Shown in pieces: positions 20,451-32,276 of a stretch of 64,000 bases of DNA. Position 1 is the stretch's first letter. Every line of letters starts with the position of its first letter. Source of the stretch: Aphrophora alni (Eukaryota > Arthropoda > Insecta > Hemiptera > Aphrophoridae); the NCBI GenBank assembly GCA_963513935.1, contig OY740774.1:24757949-24821948 (forward strand). Direction: 5' to 3'. The notes beneath the pieces are model-generated. The model was not told where the DNA came from. It saw only the letters and a list, made by a program, of their open reading frames with translations, and made no database searches. The position numbers and the translations under genes were made by a program.

Positions 20451-20599
20451 TGAATTCGGGTGTCAAAACAACTCTATACTTTTTAAGAAGAATTGAGAGA
20501 ATGAGAAACTTTAAAAGAGGCTTAAAGAATTCTCTGGAAAAGAATTACTAGAATGGACAGAGCTACCCGTTACTGATAACGAGCTGGAAACTCAGAATA

Positions 20600-21247
20600 A
20601 ACTCACTATGTCGAACCATATTCAAGTTGCCACTCAGGGTGTGTTCAAGTACTAAAACAGGAAAATGGTGAACTAAAACAAGAACTAGCCCAGTTAATGC
20701 AGATAATGAAATTGCTCCTTCTCCTCCTAGTATAAGTAAAGCAGGAGGTGGTGGTGAGAAGATGGAGCAGTCAGTAAAAGTGAAAGATAAATGGAAACAA
20801 CCTCCTCCACCAATAACTTTAGAAGGACATGTGGACCATGGAATAATTTACAGTTTGTTGTCAAGCAACTGTCAGTAGGGTTTCAGGATCATTTATCTTA
20901 GCAGCGGTGAACTAAAAATTAATGTTGTTGAAGAGAGTTGCTTTAGGAACTTGGTAAAAATACTAAATGAGAATAACTTTAAATGGTTCAGAGAAGAGAA
21001 GAACAACAGAGAAAGAAAAGTTATGTCTCGGCATCTGCATCCTTCATGTAAGCCAGAGAATGTTATGGAAGAGTTAAGAGATAAGGGATTTAAAATAGCA
21101 AAAGTTGCACCGATACTAAAAAGGAAAATAAAAGTGTCTTTGCCTCTGTTTATATTATGTTTCAATAAGCATCAAATCGTGCAAAAAATGTATACAATTA
21201 CTAACATATTGGGTATGAAAAATAACTCGGATTATATGGAAATTTGA
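20600..21247 (+). pseudogene. LINE ORF1 (gag-like, PRE_C2HC domain) remnant
   Basis: The nucleic-acid-binding first protein of a jockey-type element. From about 20790 it reads KWKQPPPPITLEGHV, typical of the start of the domain, then changes frame and meets a stop (HLS*). From 20906 it is open again: GELKINVVEESCFRNLV, later RKVMSRHLHPSCKPENVMEE and PLFILCFNKHQIVQKMYTI. This order (Arg-Val-Leu-His-Pro turn, Glu-rich helix, then LPLF..L plus I..I..L) is that of the PRE_C2HC region that precedes the zinc knuckles in jockey ORF1. The knuckles themselves are missing. Frameshifts and truncation make it dead. Confidence 0.7.
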
Positions 21248-22385
21248 AAAAAACAAACAGATATACGGTCAGACGTGCACGTCATCGAGCGTATCTACAT
21301 AATTTTGAGCCATATTACTTTCGTAACGAGCTCCACATGGAATGAAAGTTATGTTTGTGCAAGTGTTAATGTATTGTGTGTTAATGTATTCTTCGACCGA
21401 AATATCGATAGATAAATAAGGTAAAGCAATTAAAATTATTTGGATTAGTTGACGTACTTTAATAAATTTGATAATTCACTGATCCGTGAACTAAAAAATG
21501 GAATCAATATATGTTATTTGAGTTCTCAGAGGCTGCACTTAAACAAATTCTATTAAAATCGTTAGAAACCATTGTGAAAAAATCCGTAATTATATGATTT
21601 TTTCCTTATGGTAGCTATTCCCCAAGTTTGTAATATCGATAAATTGAAATAAAATTTAAAAAACTTCTTTTTTAAAATATAGGCTAAATATTTTTCTATT
21701 TAAGCTAAATATTTTCAAATATATCGTTCATGGTTCTCTCTCTAGTGATTACTGAAATGACATTTTTTCTAACGAATACTTTTGTTGGGTTTTTATTCGT
21801 TCTGGTATTGGGAAAGTTCGTGCAATATATTTCACAGTTTATTTACTGAAATCATATACGTTGTAAGGTTGTGTTTCGGCAGGCCATCGTATAATGTAGT
21901 CATATACAGAGTTAAGTAGAAACCGGACAAAAGGCTTAAGGATTTTGTTTGAGGGAATCATGCGAGAGTTGAGAGTCTGTGTGATCAGAACTTGAGTAAT
22001 CCTAGCAACCATATTATTCTGTAGAGCTTTGTGTTGTGTACAGCTTTATATGAGTGCGTGAGGAACCAATAAATAAAGTTTGAAGAGAACGGGATGAAAT
22101 ATTTTCGTAACAAAACTGTGTATACAAAACTCTTGGATTTTAAAAAGCGTAGGATTAGTGTCCCACTAAAAATAATTAAAGTACAACTTTATTGTGATTA
22201 TTTCTAGTCATATACTAATAATTAGCAAAGAGGTTTAATTAACTTTCATTTAACTAATGTTATGGTCGCCACTATCGCCTTGAATTATTGATGTCATGTT
22301 ACACAATGTATGGTAACTATTACACGATACGAGATGAATAACGATTTACGTTCACTATCCGCGCGCTGGTTACTATGTCAATTTT
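21248..22385. other. No gene recognised
   Basis: AT-rich non-coding sequence. No domain-bearing frame or clear repeat was found. Confidence 0.55.
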
Positions 22386-22612
22386 TTTTTTTTAACGGTG
22401 AAAAATACTCGGGCATCATCACTTTTAAAAAAAAGGAAGAAAACAATATAACATAAAGACTTCTAGTGTTCGTACACTCTTTCCTATCAGATACTTCTTG
22501 ACCAATACTTGTTCTCTTCAAAAGCTGACGCTAATAAAGGGGTCTTTATTTTATCCAAATTTATTTTTGTAAGGTTAAGATTTTACCGAAAGGTTTTTCG
22601 CCATTGAAGAGT
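22386..22612. repeat. Two family S fragments in inverted orientation
   Basis: 22386-22472 matches the 5' half of family S on the plus strand (CTCGGGCATCATCAC, AGGAAGAAAACAATATAA, TTCTAGTGTTCG). 22485-22612 matches the same half on the minus strand (CTTGACCAATACTTGTTCTC, CCGAAAGGTTTTTCGCC). Together they form a potential hairpin. Confidence 0.6.
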
Positions 22613-22802
22613 AAGGGAAAAAATCTTCTTTCTGTCAATTATAGCTAAATCACCATTAAATTGGCTAACCTTTTGATCTCAGTCCACCCGGGATGGATTT
22701 TTAATATCAGGGTGAATCTATAATGGTTTTACTGATTTACAAATGCTGGCAATTTAGAAAATATTGTTTCTGGTTTCCGTTAAATGGTGAAAAAGTATTG
22801 GA

Positions 22803-23010
22803 CAAACTTTCTCACTTACTCATCCACCAAACCAAATAAAAAATCAACATAAATTAATCGTCACCAAAAATGTCAGTTGTTATTAAAAAGTGAAAATGAA
22901 CGACGCACGCAGTTTATGTGCGCACCTAAACTAGCTTTACTTGTGCCAAAACACGTCTTCAGTGTAAATCGTATTTGATTAAAATCGAACTTTAGTGACG
23001 ACGGCAAAGT
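22803..23010 (+). repeat. Diverged dispersed repeat, related to 3680-3910
   Basis: Shares ACAAACTTTCTCACT, TGTCAGTTGTT and CGTATTTGATTAAAATCGA with the left copy in the same order. Confidence 0.5.
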
Positions 23011-23559
23011 TCGTGTTTGTTTTTTTTTCCAATATTCCTTAACCGTAATACATTACCTTGCAATTTTACACACGGATTTGAGTCATTAATCTTTACATTT
23101 CACTGAAATTAAACAGAACTGTTACAGTTGACTGAGAAATTCCAGATAAGCGTTTTGATCATTACTCTTCAAATTTCACTAAAATTAAAAGAGAGCTGTA
23201 GAGTCTACTACGCGTATTTTCTGCTATGTAAATAACCGACTTTTTAAGGAAGATGGAGACCAGTTCATTTTGTATGGGTCCTGTGAGGTTACACCTAATC
23301 AAAATTGAGCCGATTTTTAGAAAATCGTAATTTTGTGACATCATTTAAAAAAGAATGGGATTTTACCCATCACATAATTTTCTCTCTACTTAGCACATTT
23401 GAGAAAGCAGAAAGGAATTGAATTTCAAAAAAAAAATCATCTAGTTTCCTTCTGATGAAAAGTAGGTCTGATGAAAAAGATTGTTTGTAAACGTATAAAT
23501 GCTTATAATACAAATTTCAATAGATTTAAAAACAATTAGATGTAATCATTTATATGAAT

Positions 23560-23655
23560 TTTGGTATCATTGGTGTATGTAAAACCTAATGCACGACATT
23601 TCGAGATTATAAATCAACTCTCGTTATCAAGTGTAAAACTATAACATTGAAGATA
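23560..23655 (-). repeat. Penelope-type terminus (copy C)
   Basis: On the minus strand: ACACTTGATAACGAGAGTTG, then TCTCGAAATGTCG. CGAGA and TCTCG can pair as a stem before the GAAA-type box. Inverted relative to copy B. Confidence 0.5.
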
Positions 23656-23794
23656 AAACACCAACTCTAAAAAGTTGGAAACTAACATACTCATAAAACA
23701 CTAACAACTAGGCTTGAGCAGTCAAAGATAAGACTAAATACAAACTAAAAACAAACGTGGTCAGATATGTTGGGGTTTTGTTATTTTTTTCTAG

Positions 23795-23910
23795 TTTTAC
23801 AGTTGATAACGAGAGTTGGTCTATACTCTTGAAACGTCGTATATTATGTACAGAAATGATGATAAATTTCCGATTAAATCATATTATTAACAATCCATCT
23901 CTATCAAATA
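23795..23910 (+). repeat. Penelope-type terminus (copy B)
   Basis: Contains ACAGTTGATAACGAGAGTTG, then ACTCTTGAAACGTCG. AGAGT and ACTCT can pair. The stem sequence differs from copy C but stays paired. Copies C and B form an inverted pair about 140 bases apart. Confidence 0.5.
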
Positions 23911-24007
23911 ACTTTAATACGAGGATACTTACTATTGTATTAATTTTAAAAAACTAATAAATAAATTATTATAATAATCATATTTAAATGATTAGTTTGA
24001 GGACAAT

Positions 24008-24111
24008 ATTCTGCCAATCCTAGCATTGTCTTATTATTTATACCTGTCGACCTGTTTCGGATTTCCTCCAACTTCAAGACGTACTTCAGTTATGGATTCC
24101 TTTGTTAAGGT
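24008..24111 (+). repeat. Left arm of a 0.5-kb inverted-repeat element
   Basis: Starts TTCTGCCAATCCTAGCATTG and is matched in reverse complement by 24420-24500 (TTCTCCAATCCTAGAATTG there). A third, single copy lies at 33775-33870. The minus strand shows GGAGGAAATCCGAAACAGGTC, a short stem followed by GAAAC. Confidence 0.55.
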
Positions 24112-24342
24112 TTGCTATATAGAAATAGTCCAATATCTCATATGATATGAAATTATTAAATCAGTGCAAAAAGGAAAGCGTCTTAACTGAAGATAAACGG
24201 AGAAAATATGATTGACGAGAAAATTTATAACCAATGAGAAATTATATGTTCGGAAACCTAAAAATGCTAAAAATATATATATATATTAGTAAATAATCCA
24301 TCAAAGGCAAATAACACGCGAGTCAGAGCGTGGAGTTAAGGA

Positions 24343-24439
24343 GCGTGACAAATCTGTACATAAATGAGTCCTTAACGGAAGAATCCAGTTAGCGTGACAA
24401 ATCTGTACATAAATGAGTCCTTAACGGAAAAATCCAGTA
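24343..24439 (+). repeat. Tandem duplication, 2 x 49 bp
   Basis: GCGTGACAAATCTGTACATA begins at 24343 and again at 24392. The two copies are nearly identical. Lies inside the inverted-repeat element. Confidence 0.85.
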
Positions 24440-24500
24440 CTAAGGAACACTGAAACGCGTCTACAAATATAAATAATAAAACAATTCTAGGATTGGAGAA
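24420..24500 (-). repeat. Right arm of the 0.5-kb inverted-repeat element
   Basis: Reverse complement of the left arm, with an internal gap of about 20 bases. Confidence 0.5.
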
Positions 24501-24627
24501 GAATGTAATCAAACTAATATTAATAGAAGTAAAACTTCAATTTGTTTCATCTTATTAGAAGTAAAGAAATTACAAATTAACTGTAAAATTGTTTTAACGT
24601 ATTACTTAAGATATTGTAACAAAATCA

Positions 24628-24858
24628 GTTCATCTGTTTTGTAGAACGTGATTTATTACAGTCCACAACCTGTTGGTCAAAGTTCTGAATAGAGTAATAT
24701 ATTGCTCTTTAAATCTTCCCGGGTTTAAAGACTGTATCTTACTTTCAACACAAGAGGAAATTATTTTGTTACTCCATATAAATAACAGTTAAGTTCTACT
24801 TCCAATTTGGAATATAAATAACATCTGTATTTTGTGTATTTAAAAATTATAGAATAGT
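24628..24858 (-). repeat. Dispersed repeat, copy 2 of an inverted pair
   Basis: Reverse complement of 2594-2824. CTTTAAATCTTCCCGGGTTT is the central landmark. Confidence 0.7.
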
Positions 24859-25404
24859 AGAGATACGATATACTCTATCTACATTCCGATTTTTAATCTT
24901 GGTTCAACTGTTTTAAGTATAGAAAATGAATCTCTGAAAACTTCTAGATTCTTGTTTCTCACCACTTTGAGACTCTGTAAGTCTTAAAAACTTTTATGTA
25001 TAAAAATATATAGAAGAAATAAAATGTTTTAAAATTTTGTATAGAATGCAAACCCATCATAAAAAATAGGCACTTCTATGAGAAATTTTAAAGTTGGGCG
25101 CCATATTGGAAAATGTCTGTTGGTATCAAAATTTTAAAACTCCCAAATAAGACAACATAAAAATTTGAGGGGAGTTAATACGTAGTTTAGAGGAAGTTAC
25201 TGATGGAATAAAACAAATTCTGGAAATATACCGCAGGTGGACAACTAGACATTTGTCTGGAAATTCCACCCTCTTCGGATGTCGGCCTCAAGGATTCTGG
25301 GTTAGGCCAACTATTGCATTCTGATCACCTATTTAAGAAGAGCTTTAAAACAATTAGATTTATTGACGTGTGACAAGGCCAACTGTGAGGGCCAACTTTA
25401 CTAA
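24859..25404. other. No gene recognised
   Basis: Non-coding. GTTGGGCGCCAT near 25094 recurs from 2183. Confidence 0.55.
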
Positions 25405-25468
<64 letters not shown>

Positions 25469-25474
25469 GGGGGG
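25405..25474. repeat. (TA)n-(TG)n microsatellite
   Basis: About 25 TA units, then TG units and a G run. Confidence 0.95.
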
Positions 25475-25888
25475 GGTGTGATCTAAAATTGTTTCAATGA
25501 GTAGAATAAAGGAAAAAATTATGTTCCTAGGTGTCGGTGTTTCAATGAGGATGTACACAATAACTAAATATTTTATATTACAAATATTATAATATTCGAA
25601 CTTAATGCGAGTGGATATAAATATTCTGAAGCATAAAATATAATAAATTAATTACCTTTTTGTTGTGATTGTTGTTTTCCTAACAGTAATGTGGTTCCTT
25701 TAACAAAAAAACCATAACAATTGTTAAAATATAATCTCACTATTCAAACTTAGAATTATATAAATTAAATAAAGATATATAGTATATTAATGAATAGAAT
25801 TTTAACAACTGGCTATATGAATGAAAATGAAGCAAATACTCTTCAGTGTATACATGGAGCAAATGGGTTTGCTTTTTATTTTCTTCCC

Positions 25889-26075
25889 TTGTTGTTTAAA
25901 GACAAAAAACCTCTCGATTATAAACAGGAAAAGGATAATAATAGCGCCAAGATAGGAAAATAATAAGAGATGATCAAAAGAGACCCGATAAAATGGTGAA
26001 TTTCATGAACAATGTAAATCCAGCTAGGTTTCTTTAGGATTGTTAAACCTGTACTTATAATAAATTAGCCCCTGG
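25889..26075 (+). repeat. Family S repeat, diverged
   Basis: CTTGTTGTTTAAAGAC, AAACCTCTCG, TGATCAAAAGAGACC, AATCCAGCTAGG and CCTGTACT appear in family order. Internal deletions shorten it. Confidence 0.6.
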
Positions 26076-26859
26076 ACGCGACTTTCCCCCTCTAAGTATA
26101 AGGTACTTTTGCAGGGGAATTATGAGTATTTGGTCATTTTCATAATACTAACCACTATCTATGTTCAACCTTTTACTCAATCAGGTTGTAGGAGTTACTC
26201 TTTTATATAAATCATATTTTATTCGTGACAAGCTGTTGATTTAGGTTTGTAAACAAATAAGAATGATTGCACTTTTGGTTCAAATGTTGAAAAGTTTATC
26301 CCAAGATACCTTTATGTTTGGTACTGTTTACATTTCCATATATTTGTTTGAGTTCTCACGTTATAATCCCATTTTCGAAGATTATTTAGAACACGATATT
26401 TTTCTTTTTTAAGCAGACGCTAAAATTTACATTTTTCCTAACATAAAATTTGTTTCTAGAACATGTATGATAATTTGGTCATACCCACGTCAAACTACAA
26501 ACAATTAGCTAATGAGAGTTTCATTGACATTTTCAATCGAAGGTATGAAGTAGTTCAACTGTAGTAGTGCCATTTTCAAACATAAGTCAATTATAATAAA
26601 CCAGACTCCTATTTAGGATATCCTCCATCTTGATTTGTCAACTAGATAAAATATATATTTATGGTAGATATCCTTCAATATCATTGTATATATTGCAAAT
26701 ATTATTTCATAAATCATTACTGGAATTAAACAGATGTCTATATAATAGGTTAGGATTTTATTCTGCTTGTTATTTAGCTAATATGGATAACATGTTTAAA
26801 TGAAATTGTTTCCTAGTATTATTATGGTTTCTTATTTCTTATAAATTTATGGAAAAATT
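26076..26859. other. No gene recognised
   Basis: AT-rich spacer without coding signal. Confidence 0.6.
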
Positions 26860-27215
26860 GCCTCATTTCATATAATGTTAAATTGTCATCATTTTCACCT
26901 TGTAATAGTTTTACCGGTGGCGCCCTCTACGATTCGCATAATTTTAGTATCAGTACCGTAACGAGCGAACCAGAGAACTTAAAAAATGGCATTGAAATCG
27001 AACAATGACATGAATTCACCAAAATAATTCCTTATTTCATTTAATTTTAATTTGTCATTACCTGCATCTTATATTATTTTTTCCTGTGGCGCCCTCTAGG
27101 ATGCGCACTTTTTTGACATCATAATCGGAAAGAGCGACCCCAAATACATGAAAAATAACATTGAAATCAAAAAATGATATCGATTTATGAACCCCCACTC
27201 TTATTTCATATTACG
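26860..27215 (+). repeat. Satellite-like tandem, about 170-bp unit, 2 copies plus start of a third
   Basis: Unit starts (CCTCATTTCAT, CCTTATTTCAT, TCTTATTTCAT) at about 26861, 27030 and 27199. Each full unit has GTGGCGCCCTCTA, a GAGCGA box and ACATTGAAATC or GCATTGAAATC. The units are well diverged, so this is an old array. Confidence 0.7.
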
Positions 27216-27608
27216 TTTAAACGGACATCATTCTTATTGTTTATATTTAATAAATAAACAAATTATTAAGTTTCCGCAAAAAAAAACTGTATACATCTTT
27301 GATCTAGCCACTCTAACGAATTACACAAGTCAATTCGTTTATTATCACTCTGGATCAGAATAAATCCCGTTTTTTTTGCCCTGACTACTGGGAAAACGCT
27401 CGCAGCTTTCTTTGTACAACAAGTTGCTGATATACAAGCAAATTTTAAAGCCTGTATACTGTAGACATACGGTGTTCAACTGTGGGATGGTACTAAGACA
27501 AAAAATATCAAGAACATATAAATCACTTGAGCACTGTAGTGAATATAGACAAAAAAGACTATAGTTATATGTATTCTATCTTATGTACATTTCAATAGTA
27601 CTGCTAAC

Positions 27609-27949
27609 CTCTGCTATCAGATCACCTTCAGAGGTACAATAAACAATAACTTTAATAACTACAATTATTACTGCGGCGAGGTGTTCCCCCGCCCTCTGCT
27701 ATCAGATCACCTTCAGAGGTACAATAAACAATAACTTTAATAACTACAATTATTACTGCGGCGAGGTGTTCCCCCGCCCTCTGCTATCAGATCACCTTCA
27801 GAGGTACAATAAACAATAACTTTAATAACTACAATTATTACTGCGGCGAGGTGTTCCCCCGCCCTCTGCTATCAGATCACCTTCAGAGGTACAATAAACA
27901 ATAACTTTAATAACTACAATTATTACTGCGGCGAGGTGTTCCCCCGCCC
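27609..27949 (+). repeat. Tandem array, 4 x 85 bp, apparently identical units
   Basis: CTCTGCTATCAGATCACC begins at 27609, 27694, 27779 and 27864. Units show no differences by eye. CCTCTG and CAGAGG within each unit can form a hairpin, and the end GGTGTTCCCCCGCCC is GC-rich. There is no open frame. Confidence 0.95.
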
Positions 27950-29475
27950 GTCACCTGATCCCCTCGGATTTTTGAAAATTTATAACAGCTGTTTCGAACT
28001 ATTTTGCTGACACGTGTTATTTATCCTTGACAGCCATGATATTTAAATTACAAATTTAATAGAAAATTTTTTTTTAAAGGAAAATGAAATATTTTTCGGC
28101 AGATTATATTAATTTGACATCTCAAACATTGAAATCGGTCTTATAGTAAAGAAATATGTGATTGCGCAGAAATTCCCTAACGAATTAAATCTAAGAAAAT
28201 GTATTTTTTAAATGTTTACAAATATTCCAAATATTATACTCAAAAACGTTAGTTTTTGAAAATTCACCAAAACAAGAATATATTTTAAAGAGTTTTGATT
28301 ATAAAATATTTTTCAGCTTGTTTCTGTCCCACGTTACATTACGTTTGATATTTCGAAGATAGATCAAATAGGAGTTGCCTACAAAATAAGTACCGTATTG
28401 CAACAAAGTATTACTGAAATAAACTGTGCAATAATATGGCATGAACCTTCTCGCACCCATCAGCAAGGCGAAATACTTAAAACAAAAATTATTCGAACTC
28501 ATTTCCTTACAATGATTCAAAAAAAAAAAAATTAATTTATTTACTATGTATTTAATTAGATAAGCTGGTACAATCGTAAGTTACATTAGATTGATTGTTC
28601 GTTTATGTAAATTAATCTTCAAATTTCACAAAATCTTCAAAGAAATCAGCAAAATCAATTTTGAACATTTCTGTTTTTTATACCATCCTTACAGGCCTAT
28701 TATTGAAATTTTATTTTAAAAAGTGTAATTTTAATTTTGTGTCCAATACAACTCTTAATTTCGAGTTATAAAAGAAAAAAAATTAAAAACGCTTCGCCAT
28801 ATGTTTAGTGTAGGAACATATTTCCAAATTAGCTCAATCCATTGGCGTGTATGACAATGTACAGATAACAGACATCCATTATTTAAATAAAGCCATTATG
28901 GACACAATGAATCTCAATATGGAAATATCCACAAGACACTACACGCAGATTTTTAACACATCACGCAGATGTCTTTACAATGCGGTTAAGTAAGAAACTT
29001 AAAAATGTCTTAGGCAAACAAACATAGAAAGTTATATGTCAAACACAATGTAATAAATATGATAAAAAATTAACATAATTCAATACCCTATGCAGCTGCC
29101 AATTACAACGTCTTATCCGTTACAAATAAAACGTGTTTTCGTTACTAAAAACAACTTTTTATTCCAACAGACAGATAAGGAATGGGTTATTTTACTTGAC
29201 TCGGATTGTGCAAACGACAAGTTACTGGCTTAGCCTTAATCCACTTTATTCAAGTAACAGATGCATATAGCTCAGGGTTAATAATTCTGGCGGATGTAAT
29301 GGAGAAATACGGTAGTAATATAGAAAATTGTTTTCACAGTTCTTCTATATTGTTTAATTTACGAAGTGGTTAAACATGCAACTTATTATGGAGTATTTAT
29401 TTATAGACCATTTTTAAAGAAGAATTAAAAACAAGCAGTATCCCCGGAAAAAAAACTTCAAATAATGACTGTTGA
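27950..29475. other. No gene recognised
   Basis: AT-rich. A 73-codon minus-strand frame (28299-28520) shows no domain. Confidence 0.55.
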
Positions 29476-29700
29476 ATGCATTATGTCGAAAGTTTGTATT
29501 CTACTTATTGTTTAGAGGCTATACAATATATGGATTCCAAGAATCACTTCATTGAGGAAATCCCTATACAGAAACTTCAACTATGGGATGTAGGGGTATC
29601 ATTTTGGTGGATATATTTGGATTGCGGTAAAACTGGAAATACAAAAGCAGGCGATTTAGTTAGGGAAGCCACGAGTACGTTGCCAGACACTCTGATTGTT
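29476..29700 (+). pseudogene. LINE RNase H fragment, decayed
   Basis: The frame opens at 29476. Residues LEAIQYMDSKNHFIEEIP and LQLWDVGVSFWWIYLDCGK match the order of jockey-type RNase H: substrate helix, then V.F.WVP.H.G..GN..AD. The equivalent 47342-47689 fragment has DVGVSFCWVPGHCGISG at the same place. Here the catalytic His region (PGH) is changed to YLD and the final Asp context to KAGD, so it would be inactive. The frame runs on into a family S repeat to 29853, which explains its meaningless tail. Confidence 0.6.
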
Positions 29701-29708
29701 ATAGTTAA

Positions 29709-29830
29709 AACACCTTGTTGTTTAAAGGGAAAAACTTCTCTTGAGTGTAAAGAGAAAATATCATATTTCAAATATTCTAATAGCGTTAAAGTCGGAAGAG
29801 AACAGGGTCATGAGAAACCTGGTACAAAAA
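29709..29830 (+). repeat. Family S repeat, 5' half, inside the RNase H frame
   Basis: CTTGTTGTTTAAAGGG, then TTCTAATAGCGTTAAAGTC and GGAAGAGAACAGG. Follows the RNase H remnant directly, so it probably landed in it. Confidence 0.6.
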
Positions 29831-30427
29831 ATAAATTAAGAGAGAAATTGTAATGACTGAAAGGTCATTGAAAAAGAATAGATAACTGTAGCTTTTAATT
29901 AAAACTTTAGCTTTCAATTAAAATAAGAGAATAAAAGATATTGCCCATATTTGAAATTTGTTTGTTGTTAGATAATAAGAGCTTAAAAGTAAGAAAAGGT
30001 TCAGTAGTGAAAGCAAGAATTTGATGATAATCCACACGTATAAGTTTTCAGGTGGAAAATGAAGTTGTGTATTTTAGCCTACTATTATTCTATATTTATA
30101 TTAAAATACAGGCGACAATAGATTATAAGATAGACTTGTATCCAGTATAAACATAAGTTTTCAACAACACAATGTTGTAAAACATGTGACAATCATAAAT
30201 TATTCATGAAATATTTAAATTTCTGTCAACTGCTTGTCTTTGTAAGAAAAGAGTTTTATTGATATGATTTCACAGTTCTAAAATATTCCATTTACGTTCA
30301 ACATCAGTTTTTATATTATTCACAACAATTCATACGATTTATTTTCAAGGATTTAGAAATTTAGTCAAAAACAAAGTTTAGATACAAACTTATTACGACA
30401 GTAGTAAGGATTAGCCGATGCTAGCTC
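29831..30427. other. No gene recognised
   Basis: AT-rich spacer without coding signal. Confidence 0.6.
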
Positions 30428-30532
30428 AGGTCAAAGGTCACTGTGACAGAACACAAAGGTCGGGGTCGTCAAGTTCACTGATAATCACTTCACGCTGAAT
30501 TGATGACACGGTCAATTAAGGTCATGTGACCC
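30428..30532 (+). promoter_or_regulatory. Cluster of nuclear-receptor-like half sites
   Basis: AGGTCAAAGGTCA at 30428-30440 is a perfect DR1 (two AGGTCA, one-base spacer). AAGGTCGGGGTCG follows at 30456. AGGTCATGTGACCC at 30519-30532 is a near-perfect inverted repeat with a 2-base spacer. The patch is richer in GC than its surroundings. No nearby gene is known, so function is inference. Confidence 0.35.
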
Positions 30533-30534
30533 TT

Positions 30535-31039
30535 AACGATCTCAATTAAAAATAAATTACCCCAATTAAAACTCGATTATACGATTAATTAACTCCGATT
30601 ACACTGATAAATTATTTAATTTAGAACCTTATCTCTAATTATCCCCTAATTAACTCCGATTACATGAATAATTCAATTCAATTATCTCTAATTACACGCT
30701 AATTAATTCCGATTTCATGCATAATTTATTTAATTAAGACCTTATCTCTAATTACTCGATTATTCACTCCGATTACATGAATAATTTATTTAATTAAGAC
30801 CTTATCTCTAATTACTCGATTATTCACTCCGATTACATGAATAATTTAATTCAATTAAGACCTTATCTCTAATTACTCGATTAATCACTCCGATTACATG
30901 CATAATTTAATTCAATTAAGACCTTATCTCTAATTACTCGATTAATCACTCCGATTACATGCATAATTTAATTCAATTAAGACCTTATCTCTAATTACTC
31001 GATTAATCACTCCGATTACATGCATAATTTAATTCAATT
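30535..31039 (+). repeat. AT-rich minisatellite, 60/61-bp unit
   Basis: ACCTTATCTCTAATTACTCG recurs with starts at about 30739, 30799, 30860, 30921 and 30982 (steps of 60-61). More diverged units lie to the left. About eight units in all. The last three are nearly identical. Confidence 0.9.
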
Positions 31040-31043
31040 ATTA

Positions 31044-31245
31044 TGTTTTTTCCCAAAGGCAATACTTTATTGAAAATATTTAGAAATACTTCTAATCAGT
31101 TGGTTTATCTTTTTCTGGATATTAATAAACTAATCAAAAATAACTCTTTAATACTTTATGTGAAGTATCTTTTTTTTCCTACAAAACTATCAATTGGGGT
31201 TATGCTGGTAACAAAAACGAAACCCTCATCAAAAGTAGATTTCGC
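31044..31245 (+). repeat. Left arm of a 1.4-kb inverted-repeat element
   Basis: TTTCCCAAAGGCAATACTTT, GAAATACTTCTAA and GTTATGCTGGTAACAAAAAC match the reverse complement of 32277-32478. A 160-codon frame at 31043-31525 starts in this arm and has no recognised domain. It may be a chance frame. Confidence 0.6.
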
Positions 31246-32276
31246 TTACGAGATCAAATTTACTGAATTTCTATCTACAGTTGGTTCTGACCATGGCAAC
31301 GTTCCAAGTTCACCTCTTATTAAAATAATAACAGATGAAACAATATGGAACGTTGTCATCATTAAAAAAATATACGGTAATAACATTCATAGACTGTCAG
31401 ATTTCGACGTAAAAATAGAACTATCCTTTGTCCAAAGAACTCTCACTGTTAAGATATCAACAACTGTATTGTTGAACATCTGCCTGTTAAAGAGCATTAT
31501 CCTTAGTTTTGTCAGTTGCGGGTGAAGAAAGCAGAAGTTGCGGGATGAGAATAAAAGAGCGCGCTATCCAGTTGAATTTTTACACACGATTGAGATAAGT
31601 GGACTTGTACCTCATATTGTACGACTGAAAAAAGGTATAGTCTGATGCTAACAAGAATCTGGACGCACAGAAAGGTTTGGTTAATGAAACCCGTATGATC
31701 ATAAAGTCGTAATATAAAATTCTGTAGATATGTTGTGTGGAAGAATATAAAGGTTCTTTGCACACCTTGCCAGATCCAAGGTGTGTGATTTTTACTGATA
31801 TTTTACTGATTCTAAGCGATAATACTTTTCCTTTTATGATCAATTGAATAAAATTTCCGATTATATTGTCCTTTGCAATAATTAATCAAAGTCAAGGGTA
31901 AACGTTTCCAAAAGTCGGAATATATCTGCCTAAACCATTTTCTTTCAAACAGTAACAAACCATGTTCCCTTATCTCGAGCAAGAGAATGGATTCTGCTCT
32001 GTTCGTATAAGTTTTTTTAACACTCTTTTGTGTATATTATTTCCAAAAAAACTTACTTCTTATCGTCGTAGATTTTATGAGACTTATGTAGTTGAAATTA
32101 AAAGTTAAATTTTATAGCTGGGACTTTTGACAAAAGAATCTAATAACTTACTGACGATTATTTTTATATATATATTACTTACTTATTTAAACTCTTTTAT
32201 GATAGTACTGTTTTAGAATAAGGGTATGTAATGTTTAAACTAATTTAACTGTAGGGCAACTTTTGAGAAAAACTTA

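Noticed and set aside
30535..31039. CRISPR-like regular repeats
   Set aside because: Units are contiguous tandem copies without unique spacers; the context is eukaryotic.
31043..31525. 160-codon frame as a host gene
   Set aside because: Starts inside one arm of an inverted-repeat element, has no domain and composition typical of AT-rich non-coding DNA.
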